From: an uncultured archaeon
GTDB lineage: Archaea > Thermoproteota > CALKCG01 > B24
DNA: 8,151 nt
Reading direction: 5' to 3'
Assembly (NCBI GenBank): GCA_938082915.1
Contig: CALKCG010000054.1
Span: 1 to 8,151 of the forward strand
The first letter of the stretch is position 1, and every line of letters begins with the position of its first letter. Position numbers and translations under genes: made by a program. This document shows positions 1 to 5,925 of this stretch, piece by piece. The notes beneath the pieces are model-generated. The model made no database searches, had not been told where the DNA came from, and saw only the letters and a program-made list of their open reading frames with translations.

Positions 1-296
1 ATGTTGGCTTCTGGGAACCCTATTTTAGTGAGGTAGTTTCTAACTTTATCTCTATGGTCTCCCTGGAGAATAATTCTGTTTTCTTTAACTGTTCCACCGC
101 ATGCGCATATGGTTTTAAGGTCTTGAGTAATTTTCCTAAGGTTTATACCTTTATCGTTTATACCTTCGACTACCGTCGTCAATTTTCCATATCTTCGCTT
201 TTCGAGTTTTATTAGAACCCTTTGCTGCTCCTTGCTGAGAGTTCCACAGACACATAAGTCCTTCGGTAGACCACATACCTTACAAATTTCCTGCAT
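1..296 (-). CDS. Translation initiation factor aIF1 (SUI1/eIF1 family), 3' end cut by window edge
   Basis: Reading the minus strand from the ATG at 296 gives an uninterrupted frame of 98 codons that runs off the window start. It is clearly archaeal aIF1/SUI1, the factor that binds the small ribosomal subunit near the P site and helps start-codon selection. Visible landmarks: an N-terminal Cys cluster C5-x2-C8 and C15-x-C17 (CGLPKDLCVC), a likely zinc knuckle seen in archaeal members; the basic loop RRYGK at 34-38; CACGGTVK at 64-71; QGDHR at 78-82; and GFPE at 93-96. Family members usually end within a few residues of the GFPE motif, so only about 3-6 codons should be missing. A strong SD site, GGAGG, sits 6 bases before the ATG. 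The gene lies 60 bases downstream of pgk and has its own TATA-like box, so it may be transcribed both from there and by read-through. Identification is firm. Confidence 0.93.
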   Translation of the reverse strand, partial: MQEICKVCGLPKDLCVCGTLSKEQQRVLIKLEKRRYGKLTTVVEGINDKGINLRKITQDLKTICACGGTVKENRIILQGDHRDKVRNYLTKIGFPEAN

Positions 297-302
297 TACC
301 TT

Positions 303-307
303 CCTCC
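303..307 (-). promoter_or_regulatory. Shine-Dalgarno site of aIF1
   Basis: The minus strand reads AAGGAGGAA with the GGAGG core 6 bases before the ATG at 296. This is a near-perfect anti-SD match and fixes the aIF1 start. It is the strongest SD in the window. Confidence 0.8.
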
Positions 308-337
308 TTAGGTCAAAAATAGATGATGCGGTTCACC

Positions 338-351
338 AATATAAAACTTTT
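338..351 (-). promoter_or_regulatory. Likely archaeal promoter (BRE plus TATA box) for aIF1
   Basis: On the minus strand a purine stretch AAAAG (351-347, BRE-like) is followed directly by TTTTATATT (346-338). A start site about 26 bases downstream would fall near 316, giving a leader of about 20 bases that includes the SD. The box lies just after the pgk stop codon, so aIF1 can be expressed independently of gap-pgk. This is inferred from spacing and composition only. Confidence 0.5.
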
Positions 352-356
352 CAATA

Positions 357-1571
357 TCATTTACGTTTTAGAATTTCAACGCCAGGTAATTTTTCCCCGG
401 TAATGTACTCTATGAAGGCTCCACCGGCTAAGCTTACGTAGTTAAACTTGTCGTAGAGATTAAGTTTCCTTAGAACGGCTGCAGTATCTCCTCCGCCAGC
501 AACTTTATAGGCTTTGCTTAAAGCAACGGCTTCAAAAACTCTTCTACTTCCCTCTATGAAGGCGTCTCTCTCGTAAACTCCTAGTGGTCCGCTTACAAGT
601 ATAGATTTGGCGTTTGCTACGAGCTTCCCATAGGTGTTTGCTGTTTCAACGCCTATATCCATTATAGGTTTTTCAGAAGGTAGCTCGGAAACCTTTACTT
701 CAATTCTTCTTCCATCTACGTCTAAGGCGACATCCACTGGAAGTTTAATACTATCTCCATACTCTTCCACCAGCTCCTTAGCTTTGGGGATTAACTCGTA
801 AAGCTTTTTACGTTTGAGGATTTCAACGTTTACATTACCTAGGTTTACGCCTTTAGCCGCTAGGAAAAGCTGGCTTACCAGTCCCCCGGTTAAAATAGAA
901 TCCGCTATGTTGTTTCTAAGCATGTATTCAACTATTGTTACGGTTTTCTCGGCTTTGGCTCCGCCGAGTATGCATATCATAGGCTTCTCAGGCTTTTCAA
1001 AAACCTTTGAAAGTGCTTTAAGCTCCCCCTCCATAACTCTACCTGCGCAAACTGGTTTAACTGGTGCAAATCCTACGACTGAGCAGTGTCCTCTATGTGC
1101 TACCGAGAAACCGTCTAGAACGAATATGTCTATTAACGGTGCAAGCTCTTGAACGAGTTTAGACTTTGAGTGTTCTTCAGGGGTTTTATCCTTAGCTTCC
1201 TCAGGGAAGCTTCTAACGTTTTTAAGTATTAAAATTTCTCCTGGTTTAAGGTTTCGTATAGCGTTCTTCGCATCTTCTCCGAACAGGTCATGTATATATT
1301 TCACTGGTTTGCCTAGAATCGTACTTAGGGCTTCAGCATGTCCTTTCAAAGACTCTAAGTAGTCTGGATCGCCGCTCCTCCCCTGGTGTGCGATTATAAC
1401 TACTCTAGCGCCTTTCTCAGAAAGCTCTCTAATGGTTTCTGCATGTTCTCTGATACGTGAGTCATCTATTATCTTCCTAGAATTGGGGTCTACTGGCACG
1501 TTGAAATCGGGTCTCACAAGCACAGTTTTCCCGTAAAAATAAAAATTGTCGAGTGTTGGAAATTCCGACAT
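357..1571 (-). CDS. pgk: Phosphoglycerate kinase, archaeal type
   Basis: This cytosolic enzyme transfers phosphate between 1,3-bisphosphoglycerate and ADP, the step after GAPDH in glycolysis (reversed in gluconeogenesis). The 404 residues match the usual archaeal length. Seen in order: the N-domain signature VRPDFNVP at 19-26; HQGR at 62-65 followed by the archaeal-style GDPDYLESLKGHAE segment (67-80); LKNVR ending at R120; VLDGFSVAHRGHCSVVGF at 151-168, which holds the substrate-binding Arg and His; the hinge and C-domain GGAKAEKT at 203-210; SGPLGVYE at 327-334; and the nucleotide loop GGGDT at 359-363. The terminal phosphate-binding loop, STGGGA in most PGKs, reads SLAGGA at 380-385, a deviation worth noting. 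The ATG is preceded by a GAGG-type SD and lies 15 bases after the gap stop, so gap and pgk almost certainly share a transcript. Confidence 0.96.
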   Translation of the reverse strand: MSEFPTLDNFYFYGKTVLVRPDFNVPVDPNSRKIIDDSRIREHAETIRELSEKGARVVIIAHQGRSGDPDYLESLKGHAEALSTILGKPVKYIHDLFGEDAKNAIRNLKPGEILILKNVRSFPEEAKDKTPEEHSKSKLVQELAPLIDIFVLDGFSVAHRGHCSVVGFAPVKPVCAGRVMEGELKALSKVFEKPEKPMICILGGAKAEKTVTIVEYMLRNNIADSILTGGLVSQLFLAAKGVNLGNVNVEILKRKKLYELIPKAKELVEEYGDSIKLPVDVALDVDGRRIEVKVSELPSEKPIMDIGVETANTYGKLVANAKSILVSGPLGVYERDAFIEGSRRVFEAVALSKAYKVAGGGDTAAVLRKLNLYDKFNYVSLAGGAFIEYITGEKLPGVEILKRK

Positions 1572-1576
1572 TTAAA

Positions 1577-1583
1577 CTCCTCA
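1577..1583 (-). promoter_or_regulatory. Shine-Dalgarno site of pgk
   Basis: The minus strand reads GGTGAGGAG just before TTTA and the ATG at 1571. The site occupies almost the whole 15-base gap after the gap stop codon. It supports translation of pgk from a shared gap-pgk mRNA rather than from its own promoter, for which there is no room. Confidence 0.7.
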
Positions 1584-1586
1584 CCC

Positions 1587-2636
1587 TTAAAAGCCTTTAC
1601 GTTCAGCGATGTCGCAGACTCTCTTCACCATCTCAGCCATACGGCATGAGTAGCCCCACTCGTTATCGTACCATGATAGAACTTTGACGAGTCTACCTAT
1701 GGCTTTAGTCATAGGCCCATCTACGACCGAAGAGTATGGACATTTAATGTAGTCTGTGGATACAAGCTCTTCATCAGTATAGCCCAATATTCCTTTAAGC
1801 GGTGGTCTTTCAGAGGCTTCTTTAAACGCCCTATTCACTTCTTCAGCCGTTACTTCACGTTTCAATATCGCTGTTAAATCTATAATTGAAACCGTCGGCA
1901 CAGGTACCCTTAAAGCTATTCCAGTCATTCTACCTTTAAGCTCAGGTAGAGTTAGTGTGGCTGCTTCGGCGGCACCAGTCGTTGTAGGTACGATATTCCA
2001 GGAAGCCGACCTAGCCCTCCTGAGGTCTCTATGCTGCATATCGAGTAGCCTCTGGTCGTTCGTAACGGCGTGCACGGTGTTCATTAAGCCGCATTCCATG
2101 CCGAACTGTTCATTCAAGACTTTGGCTAATGGGGCTACGGCATTCGTCGTACACGATGCTAGAGATATCATCGTATGCTTCTCATGGTCGTATAAGTGGT
2201 CGTTAACGCCTATTACGACTGTTATGTCTGCGGATTCAGCGGGCGTCATCGGTGCAGAGACTAAAACCTTCTTAGCTCCAGCCGCCAGGTGTTTAGCAGC
2301 TTCATCTCTCTTAGTGAACCTGCCCGTCGATTCGACTACCACTTGTACTCCTAGGGCTTTCCATGGAAGCTTCGTTATGTCTGGCTGAGATAATACGGTC
2401 ACTTTAACGTCTTTAGCGATTATATTGTTTCCTTCAACTTTAACGTCGAATGGGGCTTTGCCGAATGTACTATCGTATTTGAGTAGGTGCGCCAGTGTTT
2501 TCGCATCCGTTAAGTCGTTTACGGCTACAAAGTCTATGTCGATGTCCCTCTCTAAAGCCGCTCTAAATAGAAGTCTACCGATTCTCCCAAACCCGTTTAT
2601 CGCTACGGGTATCGGCAAGATATCACCAGCTTTCAT
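1587..2636 (-). CDS. gap: Glyceraldehyde-3-phosphate dehydrogenase, bacterial-type (class I)
   Basis: Phosphorylating GAPDH interconverts glyceraldehyde-3-phosphate and 1,3-bisphosphoglycerate with NAD(P). The 349 residues resemble the bacterial/eukaryotic class I family rather than the archaeal type II enzyme. Seen: the Rossmann motif INGFGRIGR at 13-21; VNDLTDAKTLAHLLKYDS at 39-56; ESTGRF at 102-107; the catalytic SCTTN with C162; the proton-relay H189 in HAVTNDQR; RRARSAS around 206-212; PTTTGAA; GRMTGIALRVPVPTVS; and WYDNEWGYS near the C-terminus. D41, the equivalent of Asp32 in the Bacillus enzyme, favours NAD. The usual LP of the LPHKD segment is MQ (200-201), so cofactor preference is not settled. 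The second active-site-region Cys of SCTTNC is Ala here. About nine extra residues precede the Rossmann strand, but no later in-frame start exists. There is no SD, and a TATA box lies about 29 bases upstream, so the mRNA is probably leaderless. Confidence 0.95.
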   Translation of the reverse strand: MKAGDILPIPVAINGFGRIGRLLFRAALERDIDIDFVAVNDLTDAKTLAHLLKYDSTFGKAPFDVKVEGNNIIAKDVKVTVLSQPDITKLPWKALGVQVVVESTGRFTKRDEAAKHLAAGAKKVLVSAPMTPAESADITVVIGVNDHLYDHEKHTMISLASCTTNAVAPLAKVLNEQFGMECGLMNTVHAVTNDQRLLDMQHRDLRRARSASWNIVPTTTGAAEAATLTLPELKGRMTGIALRVPVPTVSIIDLTAILKREVTAEEVNRAFKEASERPPLKGILGYTDEELVSTDYIKCPYSSVVDGPMTKAIGRLVKVLSWYDNEWGYSCRMAEMVKRVCDIAERKGF

Positions 2637-2660
2637 AGGAGAAGCTTTAAATTATAAATT

Positions 2661-2668
2661 TTTTTATA
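2661..2668 (-). promoter_or_regulatory. TATA box of the gap-pgk operon
   Basis: The minus strand reads CTATAAAAAAA within the 44-base gap after the phosphodiesterase stop. The centre of TATAAAAA is about 28-29 bases before the gap ATG, so transcription would begin within a few bases of the start codon. This agrees with the lack of any SD before gap. A second AT-rich element (TTTATAAT, 2658-2651) is too close to the ATG to be its TATA box. Confidence 0.55.
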
Positions 2669-2680
2669 GCCTCTTCAACC

Positions 2681-3175
2681 TCATAGGTCGACGATTTCTA
2701 CTTCCATGGTTTCAGAGTTTAGAATGGCTACTGTACTTCTCCCCGTAAGGTATCCACACGCCTCGCCGGGGTTTACGATAATACAATCTCCTACTTTCTC
2801 CAGCGTGACTTTATGGGTATGTCCTCTAACTAAAACCCCGTATAAGCCACTTAACGCTAAAGCCTTGACTATACGTTCATCTACGCCGTGTATGACTGCA
2901 CCGTTCAACCCGTCTGAGTTAAATTCTTCAAACATGTTTAGTTTAAACCCGAGCTCTACGGCCCTATCTTTAAGCTTCTCACGTTCGCCGTCCACGTTTC
3001 CGTAAACCCCTACTAGGTTACATTTAAGTTCTTTAAACCTTAACATTGCAAACGGTGCACACCAGTCTCCAGCGTGGACGACCAGTTTAACGCCTTTACG
3101 ATTGAAGAGTTCTACCGCTTTATCTATGGTGGTTAAATTGTCATGTGTATCCGATATTAGTCCTATAAGCACCAT
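2681..3175 (-). CDS. MJ0936/YfcE-type metallophosphoesterase (phosphodiesterase)
   Basis: This is a small calcineurin-like phosphoesterase with two metal ions in the active site. Family members hydrolyse phosphodiesters such as bis-p-nitrophenyl phosphate in vitro; the natural substrate is usually unknown. All five metal-binding motifs are present: SDTHDN (8-13, D9 and H11), HAGD (34-37), GNVDGE (59-64, usually GNCDGE), H96 in VIHG, and GHTH (118-121). The family's NPGE follows at 135-138. The 164 residues from the ATG at 3175 fit the family length. A TTG three codons upstream (3184) would add residues, but the predicted transcription start falls on or after it and homologues begin one or two residues before the first strand, so ATG is chosen. 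No SD is visible. The gene heads the minus-strand series, but gap downstream has its own promoter, so a functional link to glycolysis is not established. Confidence 0.9.
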   Translation of the reverse strand: MVLIGLISDTHDNLTTIDKAVELFNRKGVKLVVHAGDWCAPFAMLRFKELKCNLVGVYGNVDGEREKLKDRAVELGFKLNMFEEFNSDGLNGAVIHGVDERIVKALALSGLYGVLVRGHTHKVTLEKVGDCIIVNPGEACGYLTGRSTVAILNSETMEVEIVDL

Positions 3176-3179
3176 AACG

Positions 3180-3205
3180 GTCAAATGTATTAAGTCAGTT
3201 TGACT
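3180..3205. repeat. Overlapping short inverted repeats in the divergent promoter region
   Basis: Two overlapping inverted repeats are visible. AGTCA (3193-3197) and TGACT (3201-3205) are separated by 3 bases, and GTCAAA (3180-3185) and TTTGAC (3199-3204) are separated by 13 bases. They lie between the TATA box and the predicted start of the minus-strand gene, a common location for archaeal repressor operators. With arms of 5-6 bases, chance is a real alternative. Confidence 0.3.
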
Positions 3206-3213
3206 ATTTAAAA
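3205..3213 (-). promoter_or_regulatory. TATA box of the phosphodiesterase gene
   Basis: The minus strand reads TTTTAAATA. Its centre is about 34 bases before the ATG at 3175, placing the predicted transcription start near 3183 and giving a leader of only about 7 bases with no SD. That start point argues against the upstream TTG (3184) as initiator. Inverted repeats lie between this box and the predicted start (see the feature at 3180-3205). Confidence 0.5.
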
Positions 3214-3230
3214 GGTGTAGTTCCGACGAA

Positions 3231-3239
3231 CCTTTAAAA
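3231..3239 (+). promoter_or_regulatory. Candidate TATA box of the NAD(P)HX repair gene
   Basis: The plus strand reads CCTTTAAAA here. A start about 26 bases downstream would fall at about 3261-3262, leaving a leader of 8 bases to the TTG at 3270 or 14 bases to the TTG at 3276. A second AT-rich element, CTTAAATAA (3251-3259), would start transcription inside the coding region and is less likely. Confidence 0.45.
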
Positions 3240-3264
3240 ACACCGTATTTCTTAAATAAAAATG

Positions 3265-3268
3265 GGTG
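3265..3268 (+). promoter_or_regulatory. Weak SD that may decide between two TTG starts
   Basis: GGTG complements the 16S rRNA tail. It lies 7 bases before the TTG at 3276 but only 1 base before the TTG at 3270, so it favours the later start. The match is only four bases. Confidence 0.35.
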
Positions 3269-3269
3269 T

Positions 3270-4814
3270 TTGCCTTTGGACGTTTTAACAAGTAAGGAGA
3301 TGTACGCCGAAGAGCTTAATGCCGCTTATCTAGGCGTCTCCGAGCTTCAGCTTATGGAGAATGCTGGAGCAGCCGTTGCTAGAGAAGTAGCATCCAGGTT
3401 CAACCCGGAGAATTGCCGAGTTATCATATACGCTGGGACTGGTGGGAATGGTGGCGATGGTTTTGTAGCTGCTAGACACTTAACATACTATGGTTTTAAA
3501 GTGAAAGTCATCTTAGTCGGCAGGGTTAAAGACGTGGTTAGAGAATCGTCTAAAGTTAACTTGAAAGCTTTGCTTAGGATGGGTGACTCCGTAGAGTTTG
3601 TCGAAGCTTACGACTCTTCCATGTTTAAAGTGGAAGATGCCGACGTACTTATAGACGCTATCTTAGGCTATGGCGTTAAAGGTGTTTTAAAACAGCCCAT
3701 ACTGCAAGCGGTCAAAACATTCAACATGTCTAAAGGGTTTAAAATAGCTGTCGATATTCCAACAGGTTTGGATGCGGATACGGGTGAAGTTCTAGGCGAA
3801 GCCGTTAAAGCGGATTTAACTTTGACTTTCCATAGGCCTAAGAAAGGGCTTTTAAGTAACCCAGATTCCGTCGGCGAACTTAAGGTCGTGAACGTAGGTA
3901 TTCCACCCGAAGCCTCCATGTACGCGGGTCCGGGCGACGTTTCACTAGCCGTTAAACCCAGACCTCCCCACTCGCATAAGGGGGACTTCGGCAGACTGTT
4001 GGTTGTGGGTGGTAGTGAGACGTATACTGGTGCTCCAGCTTTAACGGCTATGGCTGCTTTAAGAACTGGCGTGGACTTGGTTTTCGTAGCAGCTCCTGAG
4101 AAAACAGCCTATACTATATCGGGTTTCTCGCCAAACCTCATAACGGTTAAACTCGAAGGCGAATGTTTAAAGCCTGAGCATTTCGAAAAGCTTAAGCCTT
4201 TAATCGATAGGTCTACGGGTTTAGCCATTGGACCCGGCTTAGGCTTGAGGGATGAGACCTTTCAAGCGTTTAAGCTCATAGTAGACTACGCTTGGTCGAA
4301 GAAGATTCCAACAGTTATAGATGCTGATGGTTTGAAAGCATACGCCGTTTACAAGCCTTCGGCGACTTATGCCACGGTCTTAACCCCTCATCTAGGCGAG
4401 TATAGTTTAATATTCGGCCAGCCTCCCAAGGAGCTTGAAAAGCTCAAGCTTCACGTTAAGGAAAACGCCGCCAAAGCGAATCTGACGATACTGCTCAAAG
4501 GTATGGTGGATATCATAAGCGACGGCTCGCGCGTTAAATTGAACTTCACTGGAAACCCTGGGATGACCGTAGGCGGTACTGGAGACGTTTTAACGGGTAT
4601 AGTTGCCACTTTCCTAAGTCAGGGCGTTGAACCGTTTAGAGCGGCTACCGCTGCGGCGTTTATAAACGGCTTGGCTGGCGATATGGTTGCCTCGAAAATA
4701 AGGTATCATATGGTGGCGTCGGACCTATTAGACGTTATACCGGAAGCCATTGAGTTATGCGTGAAGGGAGAAGTCGGTAGGCTTGAAGAACTCTACCGTT
4801 TGAAAACCCGTTGA
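3270..4814 (+). CDS. nnr: Bifunctional NAD(P)HX epimerase / ADP-dependent NAD(P)HX dehydratase
   Basis: This metabolite-repair enzyme restores hydrated NADH and NADPH (NADHX, NADPHX). The N-terminal YjeF_N domain (about 1-215) interconverts the R and S epimers, and the C-terminal ribokinase-like domain (about 225-505) dehydrates the S form using ADP in prokaryotes. Seen in the first domain: MENAG (29-33), the glycine loop GTGGNGGDG (56-64), D129 in DAILGYG, and DIPTGLDADTG (162-172). In the second: KGDFG (237-241), VVGGS (245-249), GPGLG (321-325), DADGL (351-355), TPHLGE (372-377) and GGTGD (435-439), with D439 as the catalytic Asp. At 514 residues it matches other fused enzymes. No ATG precedes the domain in frame. 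Starts are TTG at 3270 or TTG at 3276; the second has GGTG (3265-3268) at 7-base spacing and gives an N-terminus MDVLTSKEM that fits the family. An in-frame ATG at 3300 would remove the first strand and helix start. Confidence 0.94.
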   Translation: MPLDVLTSKEMYAEELNAAYLGVSELQLMENAGAAVAREVASRFNPENCRVIIYAGTGGNGGDGFVAARHLTYYGFKVKVILVGRVKDVVRESSKVNLKALLRMGDSVEFVEAYDSSMFKVEDADVLIDAILGYGVKGVLKQPILQAVKTFNMSKGFKIAVDIPTGLDADTGEVLGEAVKADLTLTFHRPKKGLLSNPDSVGELKVVNVGIPPEASMYAGPGDVSLAVKPRPPHSHKGDFGRLLVVGGSETYTGAPALTAMAALRTGVDLVFVAAPEKTAYTISGFSPNLITVKLEGECLKPEHFEKLKPLIDRSTGLAIGPGLGLRDETFQAFKLIVDYAWSKKIPTVIDADGLKAYAVYKPSATYATVLTPHLGEYSLIFGQPPKELEKLKLHVKENAAKANLTILLKGMVDIISDGSRVKLNFTGNPGMTVGGTGDVLTGIVATFLSQGVEPFRAATAAAFINGLAGDMVASKIRYHMVASDLLDVIPEAIELCVKGEVGRLEELYRLKTR

Positions 4815-4832
4815 GTAGACGTTTAAACTGGC

Positions 4833-5864
4833 TTAGAGGTTTGTTAAAAGATCTTCTGGAATCACGTAGTCCCCTCTATCTCCTCCTACGACTACTCTGA
4901 ACCAAGACTCGCCGTTTAAGCTTGTGACTTTCTCAAGCTTACCTGAGGCTCTAATGATGTCCCCTGTTCTCGCTTGTTCGCAGAATCTGCCTCTGAAAGA
5001 GTAGACTTCTCTTACTTGAGCCGGGTTGACTTTTACACCGGATAAGAATTGGACGCTTGAAATCATGTATCTGCACGGTGTAAAGATCGACTCCGAATCG
5101 TCTGAGACTTCTGCTTTGATTGTGCAGAACCCTATGGGCTCGTAGATTTTATCGCCGTATTTCTCGGACACTTCATTCCAATCGTGTAAAAATCTTACGA
5201 AGAAGCTTCTACCTATAAACTTACCCTGTATCTTTTTACCGCCTTCAACTTTAAGGAAGGCTTTAAACGGTATACTCGTATCTTGAGACCTAAACTCGTA
5301 TAGTTTAGCCAACTCGTCGGTAGTGTACGGTTTAACTTCGTCGCATTCATTCATAAGCTCTTCGAGAGCCCTGTAGACTTTAAGAGAGTTTTCCCTTCCG
5401 TAGACTATTAAATCTATGTCTGAGTTTTCATTGTGAAGGTCTACTAATAGCGACCCGGAAAGCCCCATACTTTCTACGGGTACTCCGGATTTAACGGATA
5501 GAAGTTTTGCGAATTCTAAGGCTTCTCTTTCAACACCGTCTTTAACGCCCAGCTCCATAAGTTGTCTAATCTTCGATTGAGGGTTGTAAATACGTTTAAT
5601 CCTATCTAACGGTACTCCCTGTACTTCCATGTTGAAGAATGGGCTTCTAAATATGTATATTGGAGCCTTCTCTCTTAAGAAGTTCTCTCTATCTTTAAGT
5701 CTGTAGATTTTACGGTATTTCACTCCGAGTCTAATTCTACTTCCACAACTATCTGGGACATACCTTAAATAGGCTATTACCCTGTCCGGTGGGTGGAGTA
5801 AGCCTTTAACGTCGAATATGAAGCCCTCCAAGGTTTCTAAGAAGTCTCCCTCTCTAAACTTCAT
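4833..5864 (-). CDS. Predicted archaeal nucleotidyltransferase, COG1665-like (paralogue A)
   Basis: The function is unknown. The protein (343 residues) resembles the archaeal family of predicted DNA-polymerase-beta-type nucleotidyltransferases. Its N-terminal part (1-95) begins REGDFLETLEGFIF and carries HPPDRVIAYLRYVP (24-37), typical of this family. A helical link follows, then the nucleotidyltransferase core: G137-S138, then D149-x-D151 in SDIDLIVYG, the GS...DxD metal and nucleotide-binding signature. The region around 234-250 (EKYGDKIYEPIGFCTIK) and a beta-rich C-terminal part (265-343), including GDIIRASGKLEKV, are shared with the paralogue on the other strand. The third carboxylate expected in active enzymes of the superfamily is not obvious; the strand aligned with GTEFSVH of the paralogue reads GRSFFVR. 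There is no signal peptide or membrane segment. The start is supported by alignment with the paralogue's N-terminus and by a TATA box about 31 bases upstream; no SD is present. Confidence 0.82.
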   Translation of the reverse strand: MKFREGDFLETLEGFIFDVKGLLHPPDRVIAYLRYVPDSCGSRIRLGVKYRKIYRLKDRENFLREKAPIYIFRSPFFNMEVQGVPLDRIKRIYNPQSKIRQLMELGVKDGVEREALEFAKLLSVKSGVPVESMGLSGSLLVDLHNENSDIDLIVYGRENSLKVYRALEELMNECDEVKPYTTDELAKLYEFRSQDTSIPFKAFLKVEGGKKIQGKFIGRSFFVRFLHDWNEVSEKYGDKIYEPIGFCTIKAEVSDDSESIFTPCRYMISSVQFLSGVKVNPAQVREVYSFRGRFCEQARTGDIIRASGKLEKVTSLNGESWFRVVVGGDRGDYVIPEDLLTNL

Positions 5865-5884
5865 TTCTAAAATCTTAAACCAAT

Positions 5885-5907
5885 GTAACGCTTATATAAA
5901 GAGTTAC
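5885..5907. promoter_or_regulatory. Symmetric divergent promoter shared by the two nucleotidyltransferase genes
   Basis: The 61 bases between the two ATGs contain a self-complementary TATA box, TTATATAA (5892-5899), flanked by inverted GTAAC (5885-5889) and GTTAC (5903-5907). The box centre is about 30 bases from the plus-strand ATG (5926) and about 31 bases from the minus-strand ATG (5864). Each direction therefore has the spacing expected for a leaderless or almost leaderless transcript, and neither gene has an SD. On each strand the GTAAC element sits where the TFB recognition element (BRE) lies. No other good TATA box is seen in the gap. Use in both directions is inferred from symmetry and spacing. 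Confidence 0.65.
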
Positions 5908-5925
5908 CGTTATCAATCCCAAGCT

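Noticed and set aside
1957..2388. 143-codon plus-strand frame inside gap
   Set aside because: It is antisense to the catalytic core of a clear GAPDH and has no recognisable domain. The same reasoning excludes the plus-strand frames at 232-441, 814-1152, 2425-2748, 2706-3005 and 7592-7840 and the minus-strand frame at 3668-3919.
2651..2658. TTTATAAT as the gap TATA box
   Set aside because: Its centre is only about 18 bases from the ATG, too near to place transcription before the start codon; TATAAAAA at 2661-2668 has the right spacing.
3176..3184. TTG start giving a three-residue longer phosphodiesterase
   Set aside because: The predicted transcription start falls at or after this TTG, and family members begin just before the first strand, which fits the ATG at 3175.
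5818..5925. 36-codon N-terminal extension of nucleotidyltransferase B
   Set aside because: It lies over the 5' end of the divergent paralogue and the shared promoter; similarity to the paralogue begins at the ATG at 5926.
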